Of a stretch of DNA of 42,983 nt, positions 7,686 through 15,199 are shown piece by piece. Position 1 is the first letter of the stretch, and the number at the start of each line of letters is the position of its first letter. Made by a program: the position numbers and the translations under genes. Under the pieces are notes generated by a model that made no database searches, was not told the origin of the DNA, and saw only the letters and a list, made by a program, of their open reading frames with translations. This DNA is from an uncultured Anaeromyxobacter sp. (GTDB lineage Bacteria; Myxococcota; Myxococcia; Myxococcales; Anaeromyxobacteraceae), in the NCBI GenBank assembly GCA_903904005.1, contig CAIVAR010000016.1:1-42983 (forward strand), read 5' to 3'.

Positions 7686-9809
7686 CTACTTGGTGATTCC
7701 GACCTGGGAGAGCATCCAGGCCACCTCGAAAGCCCGGTCCCGGAGCGCGTCGTAGCGCCCGCTCGCCCCGCCGTGCCCGGCCGGATCGAGCTTGATCTTG
7801 AGCAGCAGCGGGTTCGCGTCGGTCTTGAGCGTGCGGAGCTTCGCCACGTACTTGGCCGGCTCCCAGTACATGACCTGGCTGTCGTTGAAGCTGGTCGTGA
7901 TCAGGATGGCCGGATGGGCCCTGGCGGCGAGGTTGTCGTACGGGCTGTACGACCGCATGTAGTCGAAGGCCGGTTTCTCGCCGGGGTTGCCCCATTCCAG
8001 GTATTCACCGACGGTCAGCGGCAGGCTCGCGTCCATCATGGTGTTCATCACGTCCACGAAGGGCACCGCCGCGTGCACGGCCCGGAAGAGGTCGGGGCGC
8101 TCGTTGACCACCGCGCCCATGAGGAGGCCGCCGGCGCTCCCGCCCTCGATGACCAGCCGGTCGGGGGAGGTCCAGCCGTCCTTCACGAGGAAGGAGGCCA
8201 CGTCGACGAAGTCGTGGAAGGTGTTCTTCTTCTTCATCAGCATGCCGTCGTCGTGCCAGGCCTCCCCCATCTCGTCGCCGCCGCGGACGTGGGCGAGGGC
8301 GTAGACCACGCCCCGGTCGAGCACCGAGATCATCGGCCGGTTGAACCCGGCCGGCATGCCGTAGCCGTAGGAGCCGTACCCGTAGAGCCAGAGCGGGGCC
8401 TTCCCGTCGAGCGCCACGTCCTTGCGGCGGACCACGGAGACCGGAACCTTCGTGCCGTCGCGGGCGGTGGCCCAGAGCCGGGCCGAGACGTAGCGGGACG
8501 GGTCGTACCCGCCCAGCACCTCGTCCTGCTTCAGGAGCTTCCGGGTCCCGGTCGCGAGGTCCACGTCGAAGACCGACCGGGGCGTGGCCATGCTCTGGTA
8601 GCTGAACCGGAAGGTGCCGGTGTCGAACTCCTGGCCGCCCTGCACCGTCGCCGCGTAGACCGGATCGGGGAAGGCGATCTCCCCCCAGGTCTTCCCGAAG
8701 TCGAAGACGCGGAAGCGGGGAAGGCCGGCCTCCTGGGTCGCCGCCACGAGGAAGCCCCGGAACGGCCTCACGTCCACGATCTTCTCCCCGGGACGCGCGT
8801 CCAGGAACGGCTTCCAGTTGCGCGTCCTCGGGTCCTTCACCGGAGCGGTCACGACCCGGAAGTCCTTCGCCCCGTCGTTCGTGCGGATGTAGAGGAGGCC
8901 GTCCCGGTGCTCGACGTCGTACTTGAGCCCCTTGCGGCGGGGCACCACCACCCGCGGCGGGCTGGCCGGGCGCCGCGCGTCGACGAGCCGGGTCTCCCAG
9001 GTGTCGGTGGAGCGGGACGAGACGTCCAGGTAGCGCTGGTCCTGGGTGCGCCCCACGTGGACGCTGAAGAGCGGATCCACCTCCGCGTGGACCTTCACCG
9101 GCTTGCCGCCGGGCCGGAGGCGCCACACGGTGTCGGAGCGCTTCGTCACCTCGTCCTCGGTCGAGTAGAGGATGGTCCGGGAGTCGCTCGCCCATTCGGC
9201 GGACGTGACCCGGCGGGCGAGCGGCCCGGTCACCACCCCCGTCGCCAGGTCCTTCAGGAAGAGGTCGTACTGGCGGAAGCCGGTGTCGTCGGTCGAGAAG
9301 AGCAGGCGTTTCCCGTCGTCGCTCACCTTGAAGGCGCCGAGCGAGATGAAGGGCTTCCCCTTCGCCAGCTCGTTCAGGTCGAGGAGGATCTCCTCCTTCG
9401 CCGTCTCGCCGCAGGATCCGTCCTTCTCCACCGGGCGTCGGGCCAGGATCGGATACTGGAGCCCCTCCACGGTGCGCCCCACGTAGCAGAAGGCCGCGCG
9501 CCGCTGCGGCACCGACAGATCGGTCTGCTTCACCCGCGCGAGCATCTCGTCGTAGAGCGCCGCGGCGAAGCCCTCGATGGGAGCCGTCAGGGCCTTCGTG
9601 TACGCGTTCTCGGCCTCGAGGTACTTGCGGACCTCGGGGTTCTCCTTCTCCCGCAGCCAGTACCACGGGTCGTTCACCGGCTCGCCGTGCCAGGTCTGGA
9701 CGTGGTCCTTGCGGGGCGCGACGGGCGCCGAGGGGGCGTCGTCGGCGGCGGGGGCGGAGAGGGGGATCACGGCGAGGAATGCGGCGATCGGGAGGATGGA
9801 AGGGTTCAC
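7686..9809 (-). CDS. prolyl oligopeptidase family serine peptidase (oligopeptidase B-like), exported
   Basis: A 707-residue S9A peptidase that cleaves short peptides, in oligopeptidase B enzymes after basic residues. The N-terminal stretch (ILPIAAFLAVIPLSAPA, then ADDAP) reads as a signal peptide, so the enzyme probably works in the periplasm or outside. Next come the N-terminal cap (RKDHVQTWHGEPVNDPWYW), the seven-bladed beta-propeller (about 90-450), and the alpha/beta-hydrolase domain. Ser558 (GGSAGG), Asp643 (SFNDSQV) and His679 (AGHGGASG) form the triad. The GTG start gives the signal peptide its natural length; no Shine-Dalgarno is visible, and TAGACG lies 7 nt upstream. The n-region lacks positive charges, so secretion is likely but not certain. 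Confidence 0.9.
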   Translation of the reverse strand: MNPSILPIAAFLAVIPLSAPAADDAPSAPVAPRKDHVQTWHGEPVNDPWYWLREKENPEVRKYLEAENAYTKALTAPIEGFAAALYDEMLARVKQTDLSVPQRRAAFCYVGRTVEGLQYPILARRPVEKDGSCGETAKEEILLDLNELAKGKPFISLGAFKVSDDGKRLLFSTDDTGFRQYDLFLKDLATGVVTGPLARRVTSAEWASDSRTILYSTEDEVTKRSDTVWRLRPGGKPVKVHAEVDPLFSVHVGRTQDQRYLDVSSRSTDTWETRLVDARRPASPPRVVVPRRKGLKYDVEHRDGLLYIRTNDGAKDFRVVTAPVKDPRTRNWKPFLDARPGEKIVDVRPFRGFLVAATQEAGLPRFRVFDFGKTWGEIAFPDPVYAATVQGGQEFDTGTFRFSYQSMATPRSVFDVDLATGTRKLLKQDEVLGGYDPSRYVSARLWATARDGTKVPVSVVRRKDVALDGKAPLWLYGYGSYGYGMPAGFNRPMISVLDRGVVYALAHVRGGDEMGEAWHDDGMLMKKKNTFHDFVDVASFLVKDGWTSPDRLVIEGGSAGGLLMGAVVNERPDLFRAVHAAVPFVDVMNTMMDASLPLTVGEYLEWGNPGEKPAFDYMRSYSPYDNLAARAHPAILITTSFNDSQVMYWEPAKYVAKLRTLKTDANPLLLKIKLDPAGHGGASGRYDALRDRAFEVAWMLSQVGITK

Positions 9810-9870
9810 GGACGGTCGTCTAACCCGGCGATCCGGCCCGCGCTCGCCCGGGCCACCGGATCGGGCCGCC

Positions 9871-11013
9871 TCACGGCGCGGACAGCGCGTCCCGGATCCG
9901 CCGGACGACCCCCGGCAGGACCCGGAGCACGTGCTCCACGTCGGCGTCCGTGCTGCTCCAGCCGAGCGAGAGGCGCAGCGTGGCCCGCGCCTCGTCGACC
10001 GTGAGTCCCATCGCAGAGAGCACATGGGACGGGGTCGTGGAGCCGGAGGTGCAGGCCGCCCCGGCGCTGGCGCAGATCCCCTCGAGGTCGAGGGACATGA
10101 GCATCGCCTCGCCGTCGGAGCCGGGGAAGGTGACGGAGAGTGTGTTGGGGAGCCGGTCGGCGCCGAGGCCGTTCACGCGTGCATCCGGGAGGGAAGCGAG
10201 GAGCCCCGCCTCGAGCCGGTCGCGCAGCCGCGCCATCCGGTCCGCCTCGGCGGGAAGCCCGGCGACGGCCGCCGCGAGCGCCGCACCCATGCCGGCGATG
10301 CCGGGAAGGTTCTCGGTGCCGGCACGCCGCCCCCGCTCCTGGTGCCCGCCGGCCACCGGCTCGAGCCGGACCCCGGGTGCGATCCAGAGCGCGCCGGCGC
10401 CGCGCGGACCGCCGAACTTCTGGGCGGTGACGGCGACGAGGTCGGCCCGCAGGGAGGGGAGTTCGACCGGGATCTTCCCGGCCGCCTGGACCGCGTCGCA
10501 GAGGAGGAGGGCGCCCGCGCCATGCGCCAGGTCGGCCACGGCCGCCACCGGCTGGAGGACGCCGGTCTCGTTGTTGGCGAGCATGCAGCAGACGAGCGCC
10601 GTCTCCGGCCCCACCGCCCGCTCCAGGGCGGCGAGGTCCACGACGCCGCGCCGGTCGACCGGCACCACCGTGAGCGGCGTCCCGTGCCGGGCGAGTTCCC
10701 GCGCCAGGTCGAGGACGCAGGGGTGCTCCACGGCGGTGACGACGAGCCCGACGCGCCCCGCCTGCGCCGCCCCCAGCGCGCCGCGGATGGCCAGCGTCGC
10801 CGACTCGGTGGCACCCGAGGTGAAGACGAGATCGCGGGGGTGGACCCCGAGGGACGAGGAGGCCCGGCCGCGGGCGTCGTCGAGCAGGGCCCGGGCCGCG
10901 CGCCCCTCCGAATGGACCGAGGAAGGGTTCCCGGAGGCCTCGAGCGCCGCCATCACGGCCGCCTTCGCCTCCGGGCGGACCGGCGTGACGGCGTTGTGGT
11001 CGAGGTAGGTCAC
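9871..11013 (-). CDS. cysteine desulfurase (IscS/NifS family)
   Basis: A 380-residue PLP enzyme that takes sulfur from cysteine for Fe-S clusters or tRNA thiolation. It starts with the family hallmark TYLDHNAVTPVRPEA, and shows SGATESATLAIRG, His97 (VEHPCV), LCDAVQAAGK, the PLP Lys199 (TAQKFGGPRGAG) and the sulfur-accepting Cys321 in CASAGAACTSGSTTPSHVL, the short IscS-like loop. There is no iscU or other Fe-S assembly gene beside it, so it may serve tRNA modification. The GTG start overlaps the stop of the upstream DHH gene as GTGA, which indicates translational coupling. Confidence 0.95.
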   Translation of the reverse strand: MTYLDHNAVTPVRPEAKAAVMAALEASGNPSSVHSEGRAARALLDDARGRASSSLGVHPRDLVFTSGATESATLAIRGALGAAQAGRVGLVVTAVEHPCVLDLARELARHGTPLTVVPVDRRGVVDLAALERAVGPETALVCCMLANNETGVLQPVAAVADLAHGAGALLLCDAVQAAGKIPVELPSLRADLVAVTAQKFGGPRGAGALWIAPGVRLEPVAGGHQERGRRAGTENLPGIAGMGAALAAAVAGLPAEADRMARLRDRLEAGLLASLPDARVNGLGADRLPNTLSVTFPGSDGEAMLMSLDLEGICASAGAACTSGSTTPSHVLSAMGLTVDEARATLRLSLGWSSTDADVEHVLRVLPGVVRRIRDALSAP

Positions 11014-12119
11014 ACCAGCCGCCGCGGGCGCGCGCCCTCGGCGTCGAACTCGCGCAGGAAGCAGCGGAACACCCGGCGGAGCATGCGCCGCCGCGCCGTG
11101 GGGGCGATCCCCTTCAGCGGGAGGCACGCCCCGGCCATGGAGCCGTGGCCGCCGGCCGTCCCGCCCTCCTGCTCGATGACCTCGCGGATCATCTTGCCGG
11201 CGTTCATCCGCCGGTCGCGGGTGCGCACAGAGAAGTAGAGGCTGCCGCGGTACTCCCCCACCGCGAGCGACCACTTCACGTCCCCCATGGAGAGGAAGCG
11301 GTCGGCCACCTCGGCCACCAGGTCCGGGTAGTAGACCTTGCCCAGATCGCAGACCACCGAGTCCCCGTGGACGCGGGCCTTCTCCACCGCCTTGTGGAAG
11401 AGGCGGAAGTAGTCCTCGGGCAGGCGCGGGCGCTCGATCTGGGAGAGCGCCTGGGTGTCGGCCTTGGGGAAGAGCCAGAGGTACGCCTCGACGTCCTGGG
11501 GCGTGGTCTCCCGCTCGAGGTCCCGGGTGTCCGACTTGATCCCGTAGAAGAGGGCGGTGGCGATGGCGGGGGGAACGTCGAGCCCGCTGGCGCGCAGGTA
11601 GTCGGTGACCACGGTGGAGGTGGCGCCGGTGTCGCGACCGACGTCGGAGACCACCGCGAGCTTCGTCTCGGGCCGCTCCGGGTGGTGGTCGATGACCACG
11701 TCGGGGAAGTGGGCGGCCGGCAGCGAGTGGTTCCCCTGCTCGGGCTGGGTGTCGACCATGGCGATGAGGTCGTACTCGCCGAAGACCACCCGGGAGAGCG
11801 GGACCACGGGCAGCCGCAGCACCTTCACGAGTGCCCGGTTCTCGGCCCGACCCACGATCCCGCCGTAGGCCACCACCGCCTCGACGCCGGCCATCTGCTC
11901 GAGCAGCCAGGCGAGCGCGACACCCGAGGCGATCGAGTCCGGATCCGGGTTGTCGTGGGTGAGGATGATGGCGCGCCGGTGGCCGCGCGCGAAGGCGACG
12001 AGCTTGTCGAGCCGATCCCGCACCTCGCTCCGCGATCCGCCGCCGAGGCGGACCCGCGTACGCGATCGGGTGCGCGCACCGGACGCGCGCCGGCGGTGGT
12101 TGGCCTCGACGCGGGTCAT
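11010..12119 (-). CDS. DHH/DHHA1 family phosphoesterase (NrnA/RecJ-like)
   Basis: A 369-residue manganese-dependent phosphoesterase. After a basic, Arg-rich N-terminal extension of about 40 residues come the DHH motifs: LTHDNPDPDSIAS (metal site I), AMVDTQPEQ (II), VIDHHPERP (III, the name-giving DHH) and FYGIKSDTRD (IV). The C-terminal DHHA1 domain carries the substrate motif GGHGSMAGACLP. Members act as oligoribonuclease/pAp phosphatase or cyclic-dinucleotide phosphodiesterases; which applies here is open. The ATG overlaps the nfo stop codon by 4 bases (ATGA), so nfo, this gene and the desulfurase form a coupled run. Confidence 0.9.
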   Translation of the reverse strand: MTRVEANHRRRASGARTRSRTRVRLGGGSRSEVRDRLDKLVAFARGHRRAIILTHDNPDPDSIASGVALAWLLEQMAGVEAVVAYGGIVGRAENRALVKVLRLPVVPLSRVVFGEYDLIAMVDTQPEQGNHSLPAAHFPDVVIDHHPERPETKLAVVSDVGRDTGATSTVVTDYLRASGLDVPPAIATALFYGIKSDTRDLERETTPQDVEAYLWLFPKADTQALSQIERPRLPEDYFRLFHKAVEKARVHGDSVVCDLGKVYYPDLVAEVADRFLSMGDVKWSLAVGEYRGSLYFSVRTRDRRMNAGKMIREVIEQEGGTAGGHGSMAGACLPLKGIAPTARRRMLRRVFRCFLREFDAEGARPRRLV

Positions 12120-12940
12120 CGGCGCATCGACCGCAGCACGTCGAGGTTCTCGCGGAACCGCATCTCGGTCTCGAGGAAGCCCGGGAGGGACTCGAAGCGG
12201 GGGTCGTTCACGAGGAGCCGGAAGGGCTCCCGCCCCAGCGCGCCCTCGCCGATGTGCTCGTGCCGGTCGACCCGGCAGCCGAGCGGCTTCTTGCAGTCGT
12301 TCAGGTGGAACGCCTTCAGGTGCTCGAGCCCGATCACCTCGTCGAATGCCCGGAACGTGCTCGCGTAGCCCTCCGGGGTCGAGAGGTCGTAGCCGGCCGC
12401 GAAGGCGTGGCAGGTGTCGAAGCAGACCCCCACGCGACGCCGGGCCGCGCCGGGGACGGCCTCGCGGATGGCGGCCACCTGCTCGAACCGCCAGCCCAGG
12501 GACTTCCCCTGTCCGGCCGTGATCTCGACGAGGAGGCGCGCCTTGCCCTTCACGGCGTCGATGGCCCGCTCCATTCCCTCGGCGACGAGCTTCACCGCCC
12601 CGTCGACGTCGGCGTTGCTGCCGGGGTGGAACACCAGGAAGGAGATGCCGAGCTGCTCGCAGCGACCCAGTTCGTCGGCGAGTGCCCCCCACGACTTCAC
12701 GCGGAGCTCGGGGTCGGCCGCGGCGTGGTTCGCGAGGTAGATCGAGTGGGCCGCCGACGGCATGCCGGTCCGCCGGGCCTCGGAGCGGAAGCGCTCCACC
12801 TCCTCGTCCTCGATGGGCTTCGAGGCCCAGCCGCGGGGGTTGCGGACGAAGATCTGGATAGCCTGGGCCGTGTCCAACTCGGCCCGTTCGAATGCGCGGG
12901 AGACTCCGCCGGCGATTCCCTCGTGGGCGCCCAGGATCAT
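12116..12940 (-). CDS. nfo: endonuclease IV (AP endonuclease)
   Basis: A 274-residue TIM-barrel AP endonuclease using three zinc ions for base-excision repair. Metal ligands appear in the usual order: GAHEGIAGG at the N-terminus, AHSIYLAN, LVFHPGSN, a Glu in LLVEITAGQG, GVCFDTCHAFAAGYD, FHLNDCKKPLGCRVDRHEHIGEG, and the final Glu in FLETE (most relatives have ETP). The ATG at 12940 (MILGAHEG) is preferred to the upstream in-frame start at 12979, because it gives the normal N-terminus and has a TATGAG hexamer 9 nt upstream. It is the first gene of the nfo-DHH-desulfurase run. Confidence 0.93.
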   Translation of the reverse strand: MILGAHEGIAGGVSRAFERAELDTAQAIQIFVRNPRGWASKPIEDEEVERFRSEARRTGMPSAAHSIYLANHAAADPELRVKSWGALADELGRCEQLGISFLVFHPGSNADVDGAVKLVAEGMERAIDAVKGKARLLVEITAGQGKSLGWRFEQVAAIREAVPGAARRRVGVCFDTCHAFAAGYDLSTPEGYASTFRAFDEVIGLEHLKAFHLNDCKKPLGCRVDRHEHIGEGALGREPFRLLVNDPRFESLPGFLETEMRFRENLDVLRSMRR

Positions 12941-13009
12941 GGCGCGCACCTCATACACCAACGACCCTGTCGCCGCCACGGAGCCCGAGGGCTCGACCCG
13001 CGGGGGGGC

Positions 13010-13780
13010 CTACCGGGCCGAGCGACGCGACCGGCTGGGCGGCGCCTCGGCGAAATGCTTCTCGGCGTGTCCGAGGGAGTTGTCCATGGCCTCGAGCATG
13101 AGGTCGCGGAGCACCGCCTCCGGCATCTTGAAGGAATCGTAGTAGCGCTGCCGGTCGATGGAGTGGATCACGCAGGGCAGGAAGCCGGCCCGGATCAGGT
13201 AGAGATTCGCGAGCAGTCTCGCGACCTTCCCCGACCCGTCGGTGTACGGGTAGGCCTGCATGAAGCCGTGCTGGACCCGGGCCGCCTGCACCACCGGGTG
13301 GGACTTCTTGAACTCGGCGGCGTCGGTGCCCTCGACCACCTTGGCGAGCATGCCGGCGATCCGCGGCGGCTGGGGAATCTCGTGGAAGTAGGCCCGGTGG
13401 AGGGGCATGTCCTTGCGGAGTTCGGACGGGCCCTTGCTCTGGATGCACTTGTAGAGCGTCTCGTGGATCTTCTTCACGAGCGTCAGGGTCACGCGGCTCT
13501 TCTTCGCACCGGCCTCGGAACGGATGAGGTCGATGGCCGCCTTGTGGTTGCGGACCTCCTGGAGCACCCCGATGACCAGGGCGTCGGCGACCGGCTGCGG
13601 CGTGGCGAGCCCGGCGACCAGCTCCTGGACGGTGTAGACGACGCCTTCCAGGGCGTTCTCGTGGTACATCCAGGAAAGTTCGTACTTCTGCAGAAAATCC
13701 CCTGCGAGATCGGGATCTTCCTGCATCCGTTCGTTCAAGTCCTGGGTGCGATCGTCGAGGTCGAGGTAACGGGTCCGCAT
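13010..13780 (-). CDS. Fic-fold protein with degenerate catalytic motif
   Basis: A 256-residue protein with the Fic core. The expected HPFxDGNGRxxR motif reads YPYTDGSGKVAR (177-188): the catalytic His is Tyr177, Asn is Ser183 and Arg is Lys185, while Asp181, Gly182, Gly184 and the distal Arg188 remain. Downstream LLANLYLIRAGFLP fits the helix after the motif. The N-terminal ENALEGVVYTVQEL (41-54) sits where Fic proteins carry the inhibitory S/TxxxE(G/N) helix, with Glu45 and Gly46 kept. AMP transfer by the usual mechanism is therefore not expected; a binding role or other chemistry is possible. The tail is basic (SRSRRSAR). No antitoxin gene is adjacent. The upstream region is unusually AT-rich. 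Confidence 0.85.
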   Translation of the reverse strand: MRTRYLDLDDRTQDLNERMQEDPDLAGDFLQKYELSWMYHENALEGVVYTVQELVAGLATPQPVADALVIGVLQEVRNHKAAIDLIRSEAGAKKSRVTLTLVKKIHETLYKCIQSKGPSELRKDMPLHRAYFHEIPQPPRIAGMLAKVVEGTDAAEFKKSHPVVQAARVQHGFMQAYPYTDGSGKVARLLANLYLIRAGFLPCVIHSIDRQRYYDSFKMPEAVLRDLMLEAMDNSLGHAEKHFAEAPPSRSRRSAR

Positions 13781-13934
13781 CTCGGTTTGACTCCGCTCAA
13801 GTATTGATAAACACGAAAACTTTTTAATATCCGGGCTCGTGGATCTAACCGGCCAATCGGCCGTCGCAAGGGCGAACGCGCAGCGGGCCGGGCTATTCCC
13901 GGGTGCCGGTGAGACCTCCCGGTGACGGGCAGCG
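13781..13934. other. gene-free spacer with an AT-rich island
   Basis: This 154-base gap separates ilvE (its stop at 13935) from the Fic-fold gene. Bases about 13797-13832 form the most AT-rich stretch in the window (TTTTTAATAT, TATTGATAAA on the plus strand) and probably hold the Fic gene promoter, though I cannot fit a convincing -35/-10 pair. The rest is GC-rich, with a short CCGGG/CCCGG hairpin and no T-tract. Confidence 0.5.
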
Positions 13935-15137
13935 TTAGCGGCGCCTGCGGGGCGCGGCGGACCGGGCGGGCTTCGCCCTCGCCTTCGCCCTGGGCTTTGC
14001 CTTGGGCTTCGCCTTGGGCTTCGCCTTGGCCTTCGGCTTCGCCGTGGATTCGAGCCGCCGGGCGAGGAACAGCCATCCCTCCGGCGCCGGGCGCTTGCCG
14101 CGCTGGATGCCGGTGACGGCCTCGTAGACCTTGCGGGTGTGCGGGCCGATGTGGCCGTCGCCGACGCGGAGCTCGGTGGCGTCGTCGAAGACGTAGCTGC
14201 CCACCGCCGAGACCACCGCCGCCGTGCCGAACCCCCCGGCCTCGGTGACCGCTCCCGACCGGACGTCGTCGAGGAACTGCTCGACCGGGACCCGGGCCTG
14301 CTTCGCCTCGACGCCGAGGTGGCGCGCCCCGAGCTCGAGGACCGACTCGGAGGTGATCGAGCGCAGGATGGTCTCGGTGAAGGTGGGTATGACGAGCTCG
14401 CCCTTGCGGGTGACGTGGAAGTGGTTCATCGCCCCCGCCTCCTCGACGTACGTGTCGGTCACGTCGAGGAAGAGGACCTGGCTGGCGCCGTGCTCGTGGG
14501 CCACGTGGCCGGCCATGAGGGAGGCCGCGTAGTTCCCGCCGGTCTTGAAGGCGCCGGTGCCGCCGGGGGCGGCGCGGTGGAAGCGGCGGGTGACGAGCAG
14601 CTTCACCGGCTCGCGGAACCCCGCCGGATAGTAGGGGCCGCTCGGCGAGAGGAACACGCAGAAGGTGTAGCGCGAGCTCGGCTTCACCCCGAGCGAATCC
14701 TGGGTCCCGAAGACGAAGGGGCGGATGTAGAGCGAGGCCCCCTCCTGGTGCGGCGCCCAGAGCCGGTCGACGTCGATGAGGGAGAGGATGGCCTGGACCT
14801 GGTCGTCCTCGGGGATGGGCGGGATGAGCACGCCGGCCCCGGACCGGTTCAGCCGGGCCGCGTTCTTGTCGATGCGGAAGGCGTGGATCTCGCCGTCCTC
14901 GTGGAGGAAGGCCTTGGCCCCCTCGAAGATCTCCTGGGCGTAGTGGAGCGCCACCGCGCCGGGGGCGAGCGAGAGCGGGCCGTACGGGACGATGCGCGGG
15001 TCGACCCACTGGCCGTCCACGTATTCCATGAGGAACATGTGGTCGGTCCGCAGCTGCCCGAAGGGAAGCGGGGCGTCGGGGCGGAACGGTTGCTGGCGGC
15101 GCGCCGAGCGCGGCTTCAGCTGGTAGCGGATGTCCAT
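13935..15137 (-). CDS. ilvE: branched-chain amino acid aminotransferase with basic C-terminal tail
   Basis: A 400-residue fold-type IV PLP aminotransferase that makes Leu, Ile and Val from their keto acids with glutamate. Family landmarks: ALHYAQEIFEGAKAF (65-77), FRIDKNAARLNRS, YIRPFVFG, the PLP Lys198 in GAFKTGGNYAAS, EAGAMNHFHV, and the cofactor-phosphate region SITSESVLELG. It is the longer, eukaryote-like subgroup. The catalytic domain ends near 362; the last 35-38 residues are a repetitive Lys/Ala/Pro/Arg tail (AKPKAKAKPKAKPKAK) ending in RRRR, which is not part of the enzyme fold and resembles histone H1 tails. The ATG is preceded by a GGAGG-like site and, further up, TATGGA (15165-15170) as a possible -10. 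Confidence 0.95.
   Translation of the reverse strand: MDIRYQLKPRSARRQQPFRPDAPLPFGQLRTDHMFLMEYVDGQWVDPRIVPYGPLSLAPGAVALHYAQEIFEGAKAFLHEDGEIHAFRIDKNAARLNRSGAGVLIPPIPEDDQVQAILSLIDVDRLWAPHQEGASLYIRPFVFGTQDSLGVKPSSRYTFCVFLSPSGPYYPAGFREPVKLLVTRRFHRAAPGGTGAFKTGGNYAASLMAGHVAHEHGASQVLFLDVTDTYVEEAGAMNHFHVTRKGELVIPTFTETILRSITSESVLELGARHLGVEAKQARVPVEQFLDDVRSGAVTEAGGFGTAAVVSAVGSYVFDDATELRVGDGHIGPHTRKVYEAVTGIQRGKRPAPEGWLFLARRLESTAKPKAKAKPKAKPKAKPRAKARAKPARSAAPRRRR
13971..14044. repeat. imperfect 12-bp repeats encoding the IlvE basic tail
   Basis: Plus-strand unit gccttgggcttc and close variants repeat about six times; on the coding (minus) strand each encodes a Lys-Pro-Lys-Ala-type block. Such short in-frame repeats can expand or contract by slippage and change tail length without frameshift. 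Confidence 0.75.
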
Positions 15138-15199
15138 GGCGGAGGCCTCCCGGGCCGGCTCCCATCCATAACGGCGCCGCGGCGGGAAGGGAAGTCCCG

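Noticed and set aside
13010-13780. Fic/Doc-type toxin-antitoxin module
   Set aside because: The catalytic motif is degenerate and there is no small antitoxin gene on either side within the neighbouring gaps.
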